7,683 nucleotides of DNA from Leclercia sp. UBA7405 (GTDB lineage: Bacteria; Pseudomonadota; Gammaproteobacteria; Enterobacterales; Enterobacteriaceae): NCBI GenBank assembly GCA_002469605.1, contig DKMV01000224.1, positions 4,471 to 12,153 on the forward strand, read 5' to 3'. Below are positions 1 to 5,864 of this stretch, in pieces. Position numbers and translations under genes: made by a program. Every line of letters starts with the position of its first letter. The stretch's first letter is position 1. The notes below the pieces were generated by a model. That model saw only the letters and a list, made by a program, of their open reading frames with translations. It was not told the origin of the DNA and searched no databases.

Positions 1-194
1 CCAAAGGTGGTGCCAACGTCGTGGAGCAGGTTGTCGCCCTGCCAGAGGGCGACCAGTGCCTGCCATGTCGCGGCCGGGCCGGGCAGCACAAAGACGGGCA
101 GGCGCTGTGACGCCAGCCACCAGGCGGCGAGGAACAGGGCCAGCATCGCCAGGCGTTGTAGTACCAGGCTCAGGGTGCGGGAGACCAGCTTCAT
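1..194 (-). CDS. ABC transporter permease, SsuC/TauC type, N-terminal part (cut by window edge)
   Basis: This is the start of an inner-membrane permease of the nitrate/sulfonate/taurine importer class; only 64 codons lie in the window and the reading frame runs open off the left edge. The protein begins MKLVSRTLSL and has one hydrophobic helix at about residues 10-29 containing the AAWW stretch. The LPGPAATWQALVAL segment (37-50) matches the 'LPSP..v..al' region that follows the first helix in SsuC-like permeases, and the DVGTTF end matches the start of the BPD_transp_1 domain. The ATG lies one base after the stop of the upstream ATPase gene. GAGG sits about 7 nt before it, inside the end of that gene, so the two are almost certainly co-transcribed and coupled. 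A cognate binding protein is not seen and may lie beyond the edge. The fold is confident; the substrate is unknown. Confidence 0.86.
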   Translation of the reverse strand, partial: MKLVSRTLSLVLQRLAMLALFLAAWWLASQRLPVFVLPGPAATWQALVALWQGDNLLHDVGTTF

Positions 195-195
195 T

Positions 196-939
196 TCATA
201 CCTCAAGTCGTAACAGGCGGATTTGTTCATTCACCCCGGGATGGGTGGCGACGCGCGGGCGCGGCAGATCGAGCGGGGTGACGCTCTGGAGGCGTCCCGG
301 ATGGGGTTTGAGGATCGCCACCCGGTCGGCAAGGATCACCGCCTCCTCTACGTCGTGGGTCACCAGCACCACCGTCATACCGTACAGCCGCTGGATGCGC
401 AGCAGCTCCTCGTGCATGGCGCTGCGGGTCTGCGGATCGAGGCGCGAGAAGGGCTCATCCATCAGCAGGATTTCCGGCTGCGCTACCAGGGAGCGGGCCA
501 GCGCCACCCGGCTGCGCATCCCGCCGGAGAGCTCGTGCGGCCAGCGGCGGGCAGCATTAGCCAGCTCCACCAACGCCAGGGCATTCGCCACACGCTCCCG
601 GCGTTCGGCGGCAGGCAGGCCGCTGTTTTCCAGGCCAAAGTGCACGTTCTGCTCTACCGTGCGCCAGGGCAGCAGGCGATCTTCCTGAAACAGGTAGCCG
701 ATACGCTGCCAGTGGCGGAACTCGCCGGCCGGCGTTCCCTGCAGGCTTATCTCGCCCGCGTCGGCGCGAAGCAGGCCGGAGATGATATTCAGCAGGGTAC
801 TCTTGCCCCCGCCGGAGGCGCCGAGCAGGGCGACAATTTCGCCGCGGCGGATCTCCAGCGAGATATCCGTCAGCACCTGCTGCCCGGCAAAGGATTTACC
901 GATGCCGCGCAGGACAATACTGCTTTGGGCTACGGTCAT
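196..939 (-). CDS. ABC transporter ATP-binding protein, SsuB/TauB/NrtD type
   Basis: This 247-residue cytoplasmic ATPase powers an importer, presumably with the partial permease that follows it. All nucleotide-binding motifs are present: Walker A GASGGGKST (40-48), Q-loop FQEDRLLPW with Q85, signature LSGGM (137-141), Walker B ILLMDEP (157-163) with catalytic E162, D-loop SRLD (165-168) and H-loop H195. The LLPW after the Q-loop and the short C-terminus with PHPGR and LPRPR are typical of the nitrate/sulfonate/taurine subfamily. The usual Gln in the MRQR stretch after the signature is Ser (MRSR), a mild departure. The ATG overlaps the stop of the GntR gene by 4 bp (ATGA, 936-939), and AGGAG lies inside the regulator's last codons, so regulator and ATPase form one operon. 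It differs clearly from the second ATPase at 4292-5050, so this is not a recent tandem duplication. The substrate is unassigned. Confidence 0.93.
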   Translation of the reverse strand: MTVAQSSIVLRGIGKSFAGQQVLTDISLEIRRGEIVALLGASGGGKSTLLNIISGLLRADAGEISLQGTPAGEFRHWQRIGYLFQEDRLLPWRTVEQNVHFGLENSGLPAAERRERVANALALVELANAARRWPHELSGGMRSRVALARSLVAQPEILLMDEPFSRLDPQTRSAMHEELLRIQRLYGMTVVLVTHDVEEAVILADRVAILKPHPGRLQSVTPLDLPRPRVATHPGVNEQIRLLRLEV

Positions 940-1634
940 TCGAATATCTCCTGCGCAAGGACGGGAATTAAGGTGCCTTCTTTGCTTAAGGTGGCGTAAA
1001 TTTTTTCCAGGGTCATGGTCTGGAAAGTTTCAATATGCCGCCGGGCAATAAACTCCACCCGCTTTGCATCCCCCTCAATAAAGGCCTCGATCATTGCGTT
1101 GTGATCATGTTTTATTTCCGGTTTGGTGCGCTGAACGTTAAATCCGAGCGCTACCAGGCGCGCCATTTCATCCATTAACCCGGAAAGGGTGCGAATTAAA
1201 TGGCTATTTCCGGTGGCTTCGACGATAGCTAAATGAAAACGCTTATTGGCATTCATAAAAACATCAATGCGCGTGGAGAGCGGCGCCGTGACCTCGACCC
1301 GGCAGTCGGCTTCGAGCTGGCGTAGTAGCGCGATATCTACTTTTCCGGTAGCCAGCCTGGCCGCGAGCGGCTCCAGCTGGGCGCGCAGGGTGAAGATCTC
1401 CTCCACGTCCTGCAGGGTGACCGGGGCAATGCGGTAGCCTTTGCGCGGACGGGACTCCAACAGGAACTCGTGGGCCAGCCGCGCCAGCGCCAGCCGGCAG
1501 GTACTTTTGCCCAGCTGGTAACGCTCCATCAGTTCAGATTCGGTGACCAGCGAGCCGGGCATCAGACGACAGGTCAGAATATCGCGGCGCAGCCGGTTAT
1601 AGGCCTGGTCGCTTAATGATAAAATTTCCGTCAT
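936..1634 (-). CDS. GntR-family transcriptional regulator, FCD (FadR-like) subfamily
   Basis: This is a 232-residue DNA-binding regulator. Residues about 5-70 form the GntR winged helix, with AYNRLRRDILTCRLMPGSLV, then ESELMERYQLGKSTCRLALARL as the helix-turn-helix, and RKGYRIAPV as the wing. Residues about 75-205 form the all-helical FCD ligand-binding domain (LRAQLEPLAARLA, FHLAIVEATGN, DHNAMIEAF, ARRHIETF). The expected metal-ligand histidines are H134, H178 and H200. The first ligand, usually Asp four residues before the first His, appears to be Asn130. The start is supported by AAGAGG (1640-1645) five bases upstream. FCD regulators usually sense small organic acids or related metabolites and often control adjacent genes. 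Here the gene sits between two divergent transport arms and leads the leftward one, so it is the natural candidate regulator of both. A TATTTGAAATA palindrome overlaps its leader, consistent with autoregulation. The effector is unknown. Confidence 0.92.
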   Translation of the reverse strand: MTEILSLSDQAYNRLRRDILTCRLMPGSLVTESELMERYQLGKSTCRLALARLAHEFLLESRPRKGYRIAPVTLQDVEEIFTLRAQLEPLAARLATGKVDIALLRQLEADCRVEVTAPLSTRIDVFMNANKRFHLAIVEATGNSHLIRTLSGLMDEMARLVALGFNVQRTKPEIKHDHNAMIEAFIEGDAKRVEFIARRHIETFQTMTLEKIYATLSKEGTLIPVLAQEIFE

Positions 1635-1644
1635 GCCCGCCTCT

Positions 1645-1655
1645 TATTTGAAATA
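1645..1655. promoter_or_regulatory. Candidate operator, palindrome TATTTGAAATA (copy 1)
   Basis: This perfect odd-centred palindrome lies at the edge of the gntR ribosome binding site (AAGAGG, 1640-1645) and 10 bases from its start codon. The same word, with the central base complemented, recurs at 1851-1861 near the other arm. A regulator bound here could block the leftward operon. Assignment to the adjacent GntR protein is inference. Confidence 0.4.
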
Positions 1656-1661
1656 TGCCGA

Positions 1662-1678
1662 CTGTGAGCAGTTCACAG
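1662..1678. promoter_or_regulatory. Inverted repeat CTGTGA-N5-TCACAG, near-CRP site
   Basis: The half-sites TGTGA and TCACA match the CRP consensus, but the spacer is 5 bp rather than the canonical 6. The dyad is otherwise perfect over 6-bp arms and lies 28-44 bases upstream of the gntR start codon. It could be a degenerate CRP site, another regulator's operator, or chance. Confidence 0.3.
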
Positions 1679-1850
1679 GGCAGCGTTGATGTTCTTAGAG
1701 AGGTCATTCTGCGTGACAAATCAATCACTGACTAATAATTAAACCGGGAATGAAAAGCACAAAATTATATTATCTGGGATGCTCAGTTAATTCTGGTGGG
1801 GCTATTAGCGTCCAGGGCAGGGCGGCCCTCTGGGATGCCCACTCATGCCG

Positions 1851-1861
1851 TATTTCAAATA
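1851..1861. promoter_or_regulatory. Candidate operator, palindrome TATTTCAAATA (copy 2)
   Basis: This is the second copy of the TATTT-S-AAATA palindrome, 83 bases upstream of the binding-protein start codon and directly abutting a TTGTTA (1862-1867) that could serve as a rightward -35 element. That placement suits a repressor of the rightward operon. It pairs with copy 1 at 1645-1655 at the far end of the same intergenic region. Confidence 0.4.
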
Positions 1862-1944
1862 TTGTTAGCTTAATTAGTTCGTTTTTATTCCTTCCGACCT
1901 GATCTAGCGTGACCGCTTTGCGTTCATACAGACAAGGAACCGCG

Positions 1945-3003
1945 ATGCGTTTCATTTACCTGCTACCCCCTTTGCTTTTCGCTGCATGTCAGGCCCACGC
2001 GCTGGACGAGGTGACGGTGGCGCTGGCCATCCCGCCCGCGGTGCACGACGGTGCCCCCTGGGCCGCCGCCGAGGAACTGGGGTTATTTAAACAACAAAAC
2101 CTTGCCGTAAAGGTGCTGGTCTTCCAGGGCGCCGGGGCGCTGCTGCCGCAGGTGGCAAGCAAGCGCGTCACCTTTGGCTATCCCGTCTCCGAACCGGTGA
2201 TTGCCAGCTACTTCAACAAAGATCCGCTTCCGCTGCGCTACTTCTATAACGGCACCCCAAGCCAGACCATGGAGTACCAGGTGCTGGCCGACTCGCCGGT
2301 AAAAACGCTGGCGGACCTGCGGGATAAAAAGATAGGCGTTGGCTCCCTGACCTGGGGTACCATTCCCGGCAGCCGTGCGGCGCTGCGCGAAGCGGGACTT
2401 GAGCCCGGTAAAAACGTCGGGTTTGTCGCGGTGGGTGCGCTTGGCTCCGGCTTCCAGGCGCTGCGCAGCCATAAAATAGATGCCCTGAACTACAACAGCA
2501 GCTGGGGCGATATTTTTGAACTCACCGGCACCAAAATTCACCGCATCGCCTATCCCGACGTCTACCAGGAGATGCCGGGCAACGGCTTTATTGCCCATCA
2601 GGACACCTTTGCGCAAAACCCGGATCTGATCCGCCGCTTCGGCCGGGCCTACACCGAGGCGCAGTACGTTTGCGAAATCAATCCGGAATACTGCGTGCGC
2701 GCCTTCTGGCGCCAGCATCCTGAAAGCAAACCCGCCAATGCGGACGGTAAGGGGCTTGAAGAGGCGAAAACCCTGTTAACCCGCCGGCTGGCGCGCACCC
2801 TCTATAAAGCAGACGGTTCCCGCCGCACGCCGGGCGAGTACGATCTGCCGGCGATCCGCCGCACCATTGCGGCAATGGCGAAGGCCGGGGAGTATCCGGG
2901 CGGCGAGATACCGGTGGAGCGCATTTTCTCTAACGCCTTTGTCGCCGCGTTCAACGACTTTGATAAGGACGCCCTGCGCCAGCGGGCGGAGACAGCAAAA
3001 TGA
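1945..3003 (+). CDS. Periplasmic substrate-binding protein, NMT1/SsuA-like ABC importer component
   Basis: This 352-residue protein captures the transported compound in the periplasm. I chose the ATG at 1945 because AAGGAA lies 5 bases upstream and because it gives a proper signal peptide, MRFIYLLPPLLFAACQAHA, with cleavage probably after AHA. A GTG 36 bases earlier is in frame but would bury the signal. FAAC resembles a weak lipobox, so lipidation cannot be fully excluded. The mature part has family features: APWAAAEELGLFKQQNL (37-53), the GAGALLPQVASKRVTFGY hinge region (62-79), TLADLRDKKIGVGSLTWGT (121-139), where the second domain begins, and GALGSGFQALRSHKIDALNY (164-183). C243 and C250 could form a disulfide. 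It is the first gene of the rightward operon, and its stop overlaps the hydrolase start by ATGA. The family binds sulfonates, nitrate, pyrimidine precursors and other small organics, so the ligand is open. Confidence 0.9.
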   Translation: MRFIYLLPPLLFAACQAHALDEVTVALAIPPAVHDGAPWAAAEELGLFKQQNLAVKVLVFQGAGALLPQVASKRVTFGYPVSEPVIASYFNKDPLPLRYFYNGTPSQTMEYQVLADSPVKTLADLRDKKIGVGSLTWGTIPGSRAALREAGLEPGKNVGFVAVGALGSGFQALRSHKIDALNYNSSWGDIFELTGTKIHRIAYPDVYQEMPGNGFIAHQDTFAQNPDLIRRFGRAYTEAQYVCEINPEYCVRAFWRQHPESKPANADGKGLEEAKTLLTRRLARTLYKADGSRRTPGEYDLPAIRRTIAAMAKAGEYPGGEIPVERIFSNAFVAAFNDFDKDALRQRAETAK

Positions 3004-4295
3004 TCGCCTTTCATATTGATAAACCCGATGACCTGATTGACGTACCCCGTCTTATCACCGCCAGTGGTCTTGCGGCGGGGAACGCCCGGCTCACCGCGAC
3101 CTTCACCCATCCTGACGGCAGCGAATGGCAAAGCCAGGCGGTCTTTAACGTCGGTGTCGACGGGCGACTCGATCTGAGCCGCGATGCGCCCCTGGTCGGC
3201 GACTGGGAACAGCCCGACGCCATGGCCCCGGTATGGAGCCTGCGACAGGTGACAGTGTCACAAATGGAGCTTACCCAAGAGAGCCTTGCCCCGCGCCATA
3301 TTGACCTGACGCTGGAGGATGCGGCGGGAAAACGCGCCGCTGCGACCCTAATCCAGCGCTACATGGCCCCGGGCGTAACCCGCCGGGAGGTGCGTGACGA
3401 CGGCCTGTCGGCCACGCTTTTCACCCCGGACGCTGGCGGGCCACATCCGCTGGTCATTGTGCTAAACGGTTCCGGAGGCGGCACGCCGGAGCAGAAGGCG
3501 GCGCTGTTTGCCGCCCACGGCTACAGCGGATTGGCGCTGGGCTACTTCAAGGCGCCGGGGCGTCCGGATTACATTTCCGCGACGCCGCTGGAGTATTTTG
3601 CCGACGCTATCCGCTGGGCGCAGACCACCCTGGTGCCGCGCGACGGCTTTATCGCCCTCGCCGGACACTCCCGCGGCGGCGAACTGGCGCTGCTGCTGGC
3701 GTCGCTGCTGCCGGAACAGGTCTCGGCCGCTATTGGCTATGTGCCCAGCGCGGTGGTGCACGGCACGTTGCGCGCCGGAAAACCGGACGAAGGGCGCGAC
3801 GCCACGGCATGGACCTGGCGCGGCAAGCCGCTGCGCAATATCTGGCAGGATAATCCCCACGCCGACTGGCATGCTTTTGACCATCCTCCGTCCCCGGGTG
3901 CCGCCATTCGTCAGGCTCCCGCGTTTGTGGCGGTCCAGCGCCATGAGGCCAGCCGCGCTGCGGCGCGTATACCGGTCGAGCAGATAGCCGGGCCGGTGTT
4001 GCTGATTTCCGGCACTGACGACGGCTTCTGGCCCTCGGTGGACTATTGCGCGCAGATAAAGGCGGAGCTGATTGCCGCTAATCACCTCTGGCCGGTGGAG
4101 CATGTGCATAACGAGGGGGCCGGACACGCTATCGGCTTTCCCTGGGTACCCACCACCGATATTGCAAAAATACACCCGGTGGCGGGAGTAGCGATAAACG
4201 GCGGGGGCACGCCGGAGGCCAACGCCCGGGCCAATGAGAAAAGCTGGCGGCGGGTACTTGCCTTCCTGGAGGCCGCATGTCTGGAGTGGCGATGA
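3000..4295 (+). CDS. Alpha/beta hydrolase, acyl-CoA thioesterase/BAAT family (Bile_Hydr_Trans + BAAT_C)
   Basis: This 431-residue enzyme has no signal peptide and is therefore cytoplasmic. Residues about 10-125 match the beta-rich thioesterase/amino-acid N-acyltransferase N-terminal domain: the GSEWQSQAVF, DGRLDLSRDAP and PDAMAPVWSL segments fit its conserved G..W.S.A.F, G.vdl and dpMGl.WSl signatures. Residues about 145-425 are the alpha/beta hydrolase domain. It shows oxyanion-loop LNGSGGG (155-161), nucleophile elbow GHSRGG with S224, acid loop SGTDDGFWPS (D340 or D341) and catalytic H376 in GAGHAI. The nucleophile is Ser, as in acyl-CoA thioesterases, rather than the Cys of vertebrate bile acid acyltransferases, which favours hydrolysis of a thioester, ester or amide over conjugation. 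It is encoded between the binding protein and ATPase of one importer, overlapping the former by 4 bp. That suggests it processes the imported compound, though the true substrate is unknown. Confidence 0.9.
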   Translation: MIAFHIDKPDDLIDVPRLITASGLAAGNARLTATFTHPDGSEWQSQAVFNVGVDGRLDLSRDAPLVGDWEQPDAMAPVWSLRQVTVSQMELTQESLAPRHIDLTLEDAAGKRAAATLIQRYMAPGVTRREVRDDGLSATLFTPDAGGPHPLVIVLNGSGGGTPEQKAALFAAHGYSGLALGYFKAPGRPDYISATPLEYFADAIRWAQTTLVPRDGFIALAGHSRGGELALLLASLLPEQVSAAIGYVPSAVVHGTLRAGKPDEGRDATAWTWRGKPLRNIWQDNPHADWHAFDHPPSPGAAIRQAPAFVAVQRHEASRAAARIPVEQIAGPVLLISGTDDGFWPSVDYCAQIKAELIAANHLWPVEHVHNEGAGHAIGFPWVPTTDIAKIHPVAGVAINGGGTPEANARANEKSWRRVLAFLEAACLEWR

Positions 4296-5050
4296 GCCCG
4301 GCGCTGCGCTTAAGAGACGTGGGGCTGACCTATGCCACCCGCCGGGGGCAGATCGAGGCGCTTAGCGGGGTCAATATCGACATCGGCGCCGGGGAGTTTG
4401 TGGCGCTGCTCGGGCCTTCGGGCTGCGGAAAATCGACGGTGCTTAAGCTTGCCGCCGGGCTGATGCACGTCACCCACGGCGCGCTTGAAGTCTCCGGCGA
4501 ACCGGTGGTCGGGCCGGGGCGCCGCACCGGGGTAGTGTTTCAAAAACCAAACCTGCTGCCCTGGAAAACGGTGCTCAACAACGTGCTGCTCCCGGCGCAG
4601 ACCCTGGGACTACCGCTGGCGGCAGCGCAGGAGAGGGCCCGGGAGCTGCTGGCCCTGGTGGGGCTGGCAGAGTTCACCGACAACTATCCCTGGGAGCTCT
4701 CCGGCGGTATGCAGCAGCGGGTGGGCATTGCCCGCATGCTGCTGCACGATCCGGACCTGCTGTTAATGGACGAGCCCTTTGCCGCGCTGGACGCCCTGTC
4801 GCGCGAGCAGCTGATGCTGGAGCTCCAGCGTATCTGGAGCCAACAGCGCAAATCGGTGCTGTTTATCACCCACAGCATTCAGGAGGCGGTGTTTCTCGCC
4901 GATCGGGTACTGGTGATGTCGCCCCGGCCCGGCAGGATTATTGAGGATCTGGCGATACCGTTGCCGCGACCGCGCGGTCTGGCACTGCTGGCAGACGACG
5001 CCTTTATGGCGTTGTGCCTGCATTTACGGAGGCATTTTATTGATGCGTAA
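4292..5050 (+). CDS. ABC transporter ATP-binding protein, SsuB/TauB/NrtD type (second system)
   Basis: This 252-residue ATPase energises the rightward importer. Motifs are Walker A GPSGCGKST (41-49), Q-loop FQKPNLLPW with Q84, signature LSGGM (136-140), Walker B LLLMDEP (156-162) with E161, D-loop AALD, and H-loop H194. A conventional C-terminus with RPGRI and LPRPR follows. Two in-frame ATGs are plausible. The one at 4292 makes an ATGA overlap with the hydrolase stop, like other junctions here, and has GGAG at 4283-4286. The one at 4277 has GGAGG at 4268-4272 but only four bases of spacing, and would add MSGVA. I prefer 4292, with modest certainty. The end overlaps the permease start by 8 bp. 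It pairs with the permease at 5043-5798 and the binding protein at 1945-3003. Confidence 0.92.
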   Translation: MSPALRLRDVGLTYATRRGQIEALSGVNIDIGAGEFVALLGPSGCGKSTVLKLAAGLMHVTHGALEVSGEPVVGPGRRTGVVFQKPNLLPWKTVLNNVLLPAQTLGLPLAAAQERARELLALVGLAEFTDNYPWELSGGMQQRVGIARMLLHDPDLLLMDEPFAALDALSREQLMLELQRIWSQQRKSVLFITHSIQEAVFLADRVLVMSPRPGRIIEDLAIPLPRPRGLALLADDAFMALCLHLRRHFIDA

Positions 5051-5798
5051 TCTGTTATCTGTGATTTGCCCGCTAATAAGCCTGGCGGTGCTGCTCGGCG
5101 TGTGGGACGCGGCGGTACGCCTCCTGGCGATCCCCGATTATCTGCTGCCGTCGCCGCAGGCGGTATTTCACGCCCTGGCCGACGGGTTTGGCGACGGGAG
5201 CCTGTGGCCGCACCTGGCGACCACGCTTGGCGAAACACTCAGCGGCTATCTGATCGGCAGCCTGCTGGCGGTAACCTTCGGCGTGGCGCTGGCGGAGTCG
5301 CGCACCTTTGAGCGCTTTGTTTATCCGCTGCTGGTAGCCCTGCAAGCGACACCGAAAGTCGCGCTTGGGCCGATAATTCTGGTGTGGTTTGGCTTTGGCT
5401 TAGCCTCAAAGATCGTACTGGTGGCGCTGGTCTGCTTCTTTCCGCTGTTTGTGAACACGGTTAACGGCATCCGCCGCACGGATACGGAGCTACTGTATGC
5501 CTGCCGCGCCTTTTCTGCCTCGCGCTGGTTTTTGCTCTTCCACGTTAAGTTGCCGTCTGCGGCAGGAGAGATCTTCGCCGGGCTGCAAATCGGGGTGGCG
5601 CTGGCGCTGATTGGCGCGGTCGTGGCGGAGTTTCTCTCTGCCCAGCAGGGGCTGGGCTACCTGATCGCCTCCAGCTCAGTGAACATGAGCCTGGCAACCA
5701 TGTTCGCGGGGGTATTCCTGCTGGCGCTAAGCGGTTTTATCGGCGCGCAGATGGTGCGCTGGTTCCAGAGGCGGGTGGTCTTCTGGGAGCGCCGCTAA
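5043..5798 (+). CDS. ABC transporter permease, SsuC/TauC type (complete)
   Basis: This 251-residue inner-membrane channel subunit has about six hydrophobic segments: roughly 5-27, 63-84, 95-118, 122-141, 178-200 and 215-236. The N-terminal LLPSPQAVFHAL (34-45) is the family hallmark after helix 1. The cytoplasmic coupling (EAA) loop is YACRAFSASRWFLLFHVKLP (152-171), followed by IFAGLQIGVAL. In this loop the usual invariant Gly is Ser158 and the EAA triplet reads YAC, an unusual variant at the ATPase contact. The ATG at 5043 lies inside the ATPase gene's last codons (overlap ATGCGTAA). GGAGG at 5028-5032 is 10 bases upstream; a TTG at 5040 would give better spacing, so the start could be one codon earlier. 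It is the last gene of the four-gene operon, and no clear Rho-independent terminator follows it. Confidence 0.91.
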   Translation: MRNLLSVICPLISLAVLLGVWDAAVRLLAIPDYLLPSPQAVFHALADGFGDGSLWPHLATTLGETLSGYLIGSLLAVTFGVALAESRTFERFVYPLLVALQATPKVALGPIILVWFGFGLASKIVLVALVCFFPLFVNTVNGIRRTDTELLYACRAFSASRWFLLFHVKLPSAAGEIFAGLQIGVALALIGAVVAEFLSAQQGLGYLIASSSVNMSLATMFAGVFLLALSGFIGAQMVRWFQRRVVFWERR

Positions 5799-5827
5799 GA
5801 AAGCAGGCGAGTCGGCATACCCTGGCC

Positions 5828-5847
5828 TATTATTGAGCTAAATAATA
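5828..5847. repeat. AT-rich inverted repeat TATTATT-N6-AATAATA
   Basis: Perfect 7-bp arms flank GAGCTA in the 66-bp spacer between the permease and the lipoprotein gene. With no G or C in the arms it is too weak for a terminator. It is better read as a possible operator or the -10 region (TAATAT at 5843-5848) of the lipoprotein promoter, although no matching -35 is visible. Confidence 0.35.
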
Positions 5848-5864
5848 TTGCCCTGGAGTTTGTG

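Larger units (their letters stand above)
1635..1944. promoter_or_regulatory. Divergent regulatory region between the gntR-led operon and the binding-protein operon
   Basis: This 310-bp stretch contains no supported gene and is much richer in A and T than the flanking genes. It should hold promoters for both arms. Visible elements are a CTGTGA-N5-TCACAG inverted repeat (1662-1678), two copies of the palindrome TATTT-S-AAATA (1645-1655 and 1851-1861), a 10-bp direct repeat TCTGGGATGC (1773-1782 and 1829-1838), and a GC-rich palindrome AGGGCGGCCCT (1819-1829). A perfect TATAAT hexamer reads leftward at 1764-1769 but has no good -35 partner at 16-18 bp. A TTGTTA at 1862-1867 could be a rightward -35, with only weak -10 candidates near 1884-1891. 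The ribosome binding site for the rightward operon is AAGGAA at 1934-1939. Transcription starts cannot be placed from sequence alone. Confidence 0.7.

Noticed and set aside
56..999. Rightward frames (210 and 258 codons) over the first ATPase gene
   Set aside because: The reverse strand encodes a full ABC ATPase with every motif; these frames are shadows without recognisable domains or ribosome binding sites.
1909..1944. Upstream GTG start for the binding protein
   Set aside because: It would add 12 polar and basic residues before the signal peptide and has no ribosome binding site; AAGGAA at 1934-1939 points to the ATG at 1945.
1770..1955. 61-codon leftward open frame across the divergent intergenic region
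   Set aside because: It has only a poor ribosome binding site, begins inside the binding-protein gene, shows no recognisable domain, and crosses all the candidate regulatory sites.
2083..2718. 211-codon frame antisense to the binding-protein gene
   Set aside because: It is a mirror of a GC-rich gene. The composition is biased, there is no domain, and the sense frame is a clear family match.
3249..3261. Perfect 13-bp palindrome GTGACA-G-TGTCAC inside the hydrolase gene
   Set aside because: Six-base arms at a fixed spacing are expected about twice by chance in a window this size, and it lies mid-gene with no sign of an internal promoter.
3761..3775. GGCAC...TTGCGC stretch resembling a sigma-54 promoter
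   Set aside because: It is inside coding sequence, and the -24/-12 elements do not match the consensus beyond the GG and GC dinucleotides.
3462..4175. 237-codon frame antisense to the hydrolase gene
   Set aside because: It is Arg/Gly/Gln-rich with no domain and lies fully under a well-supported hydrolase with intact catalytic motifs.
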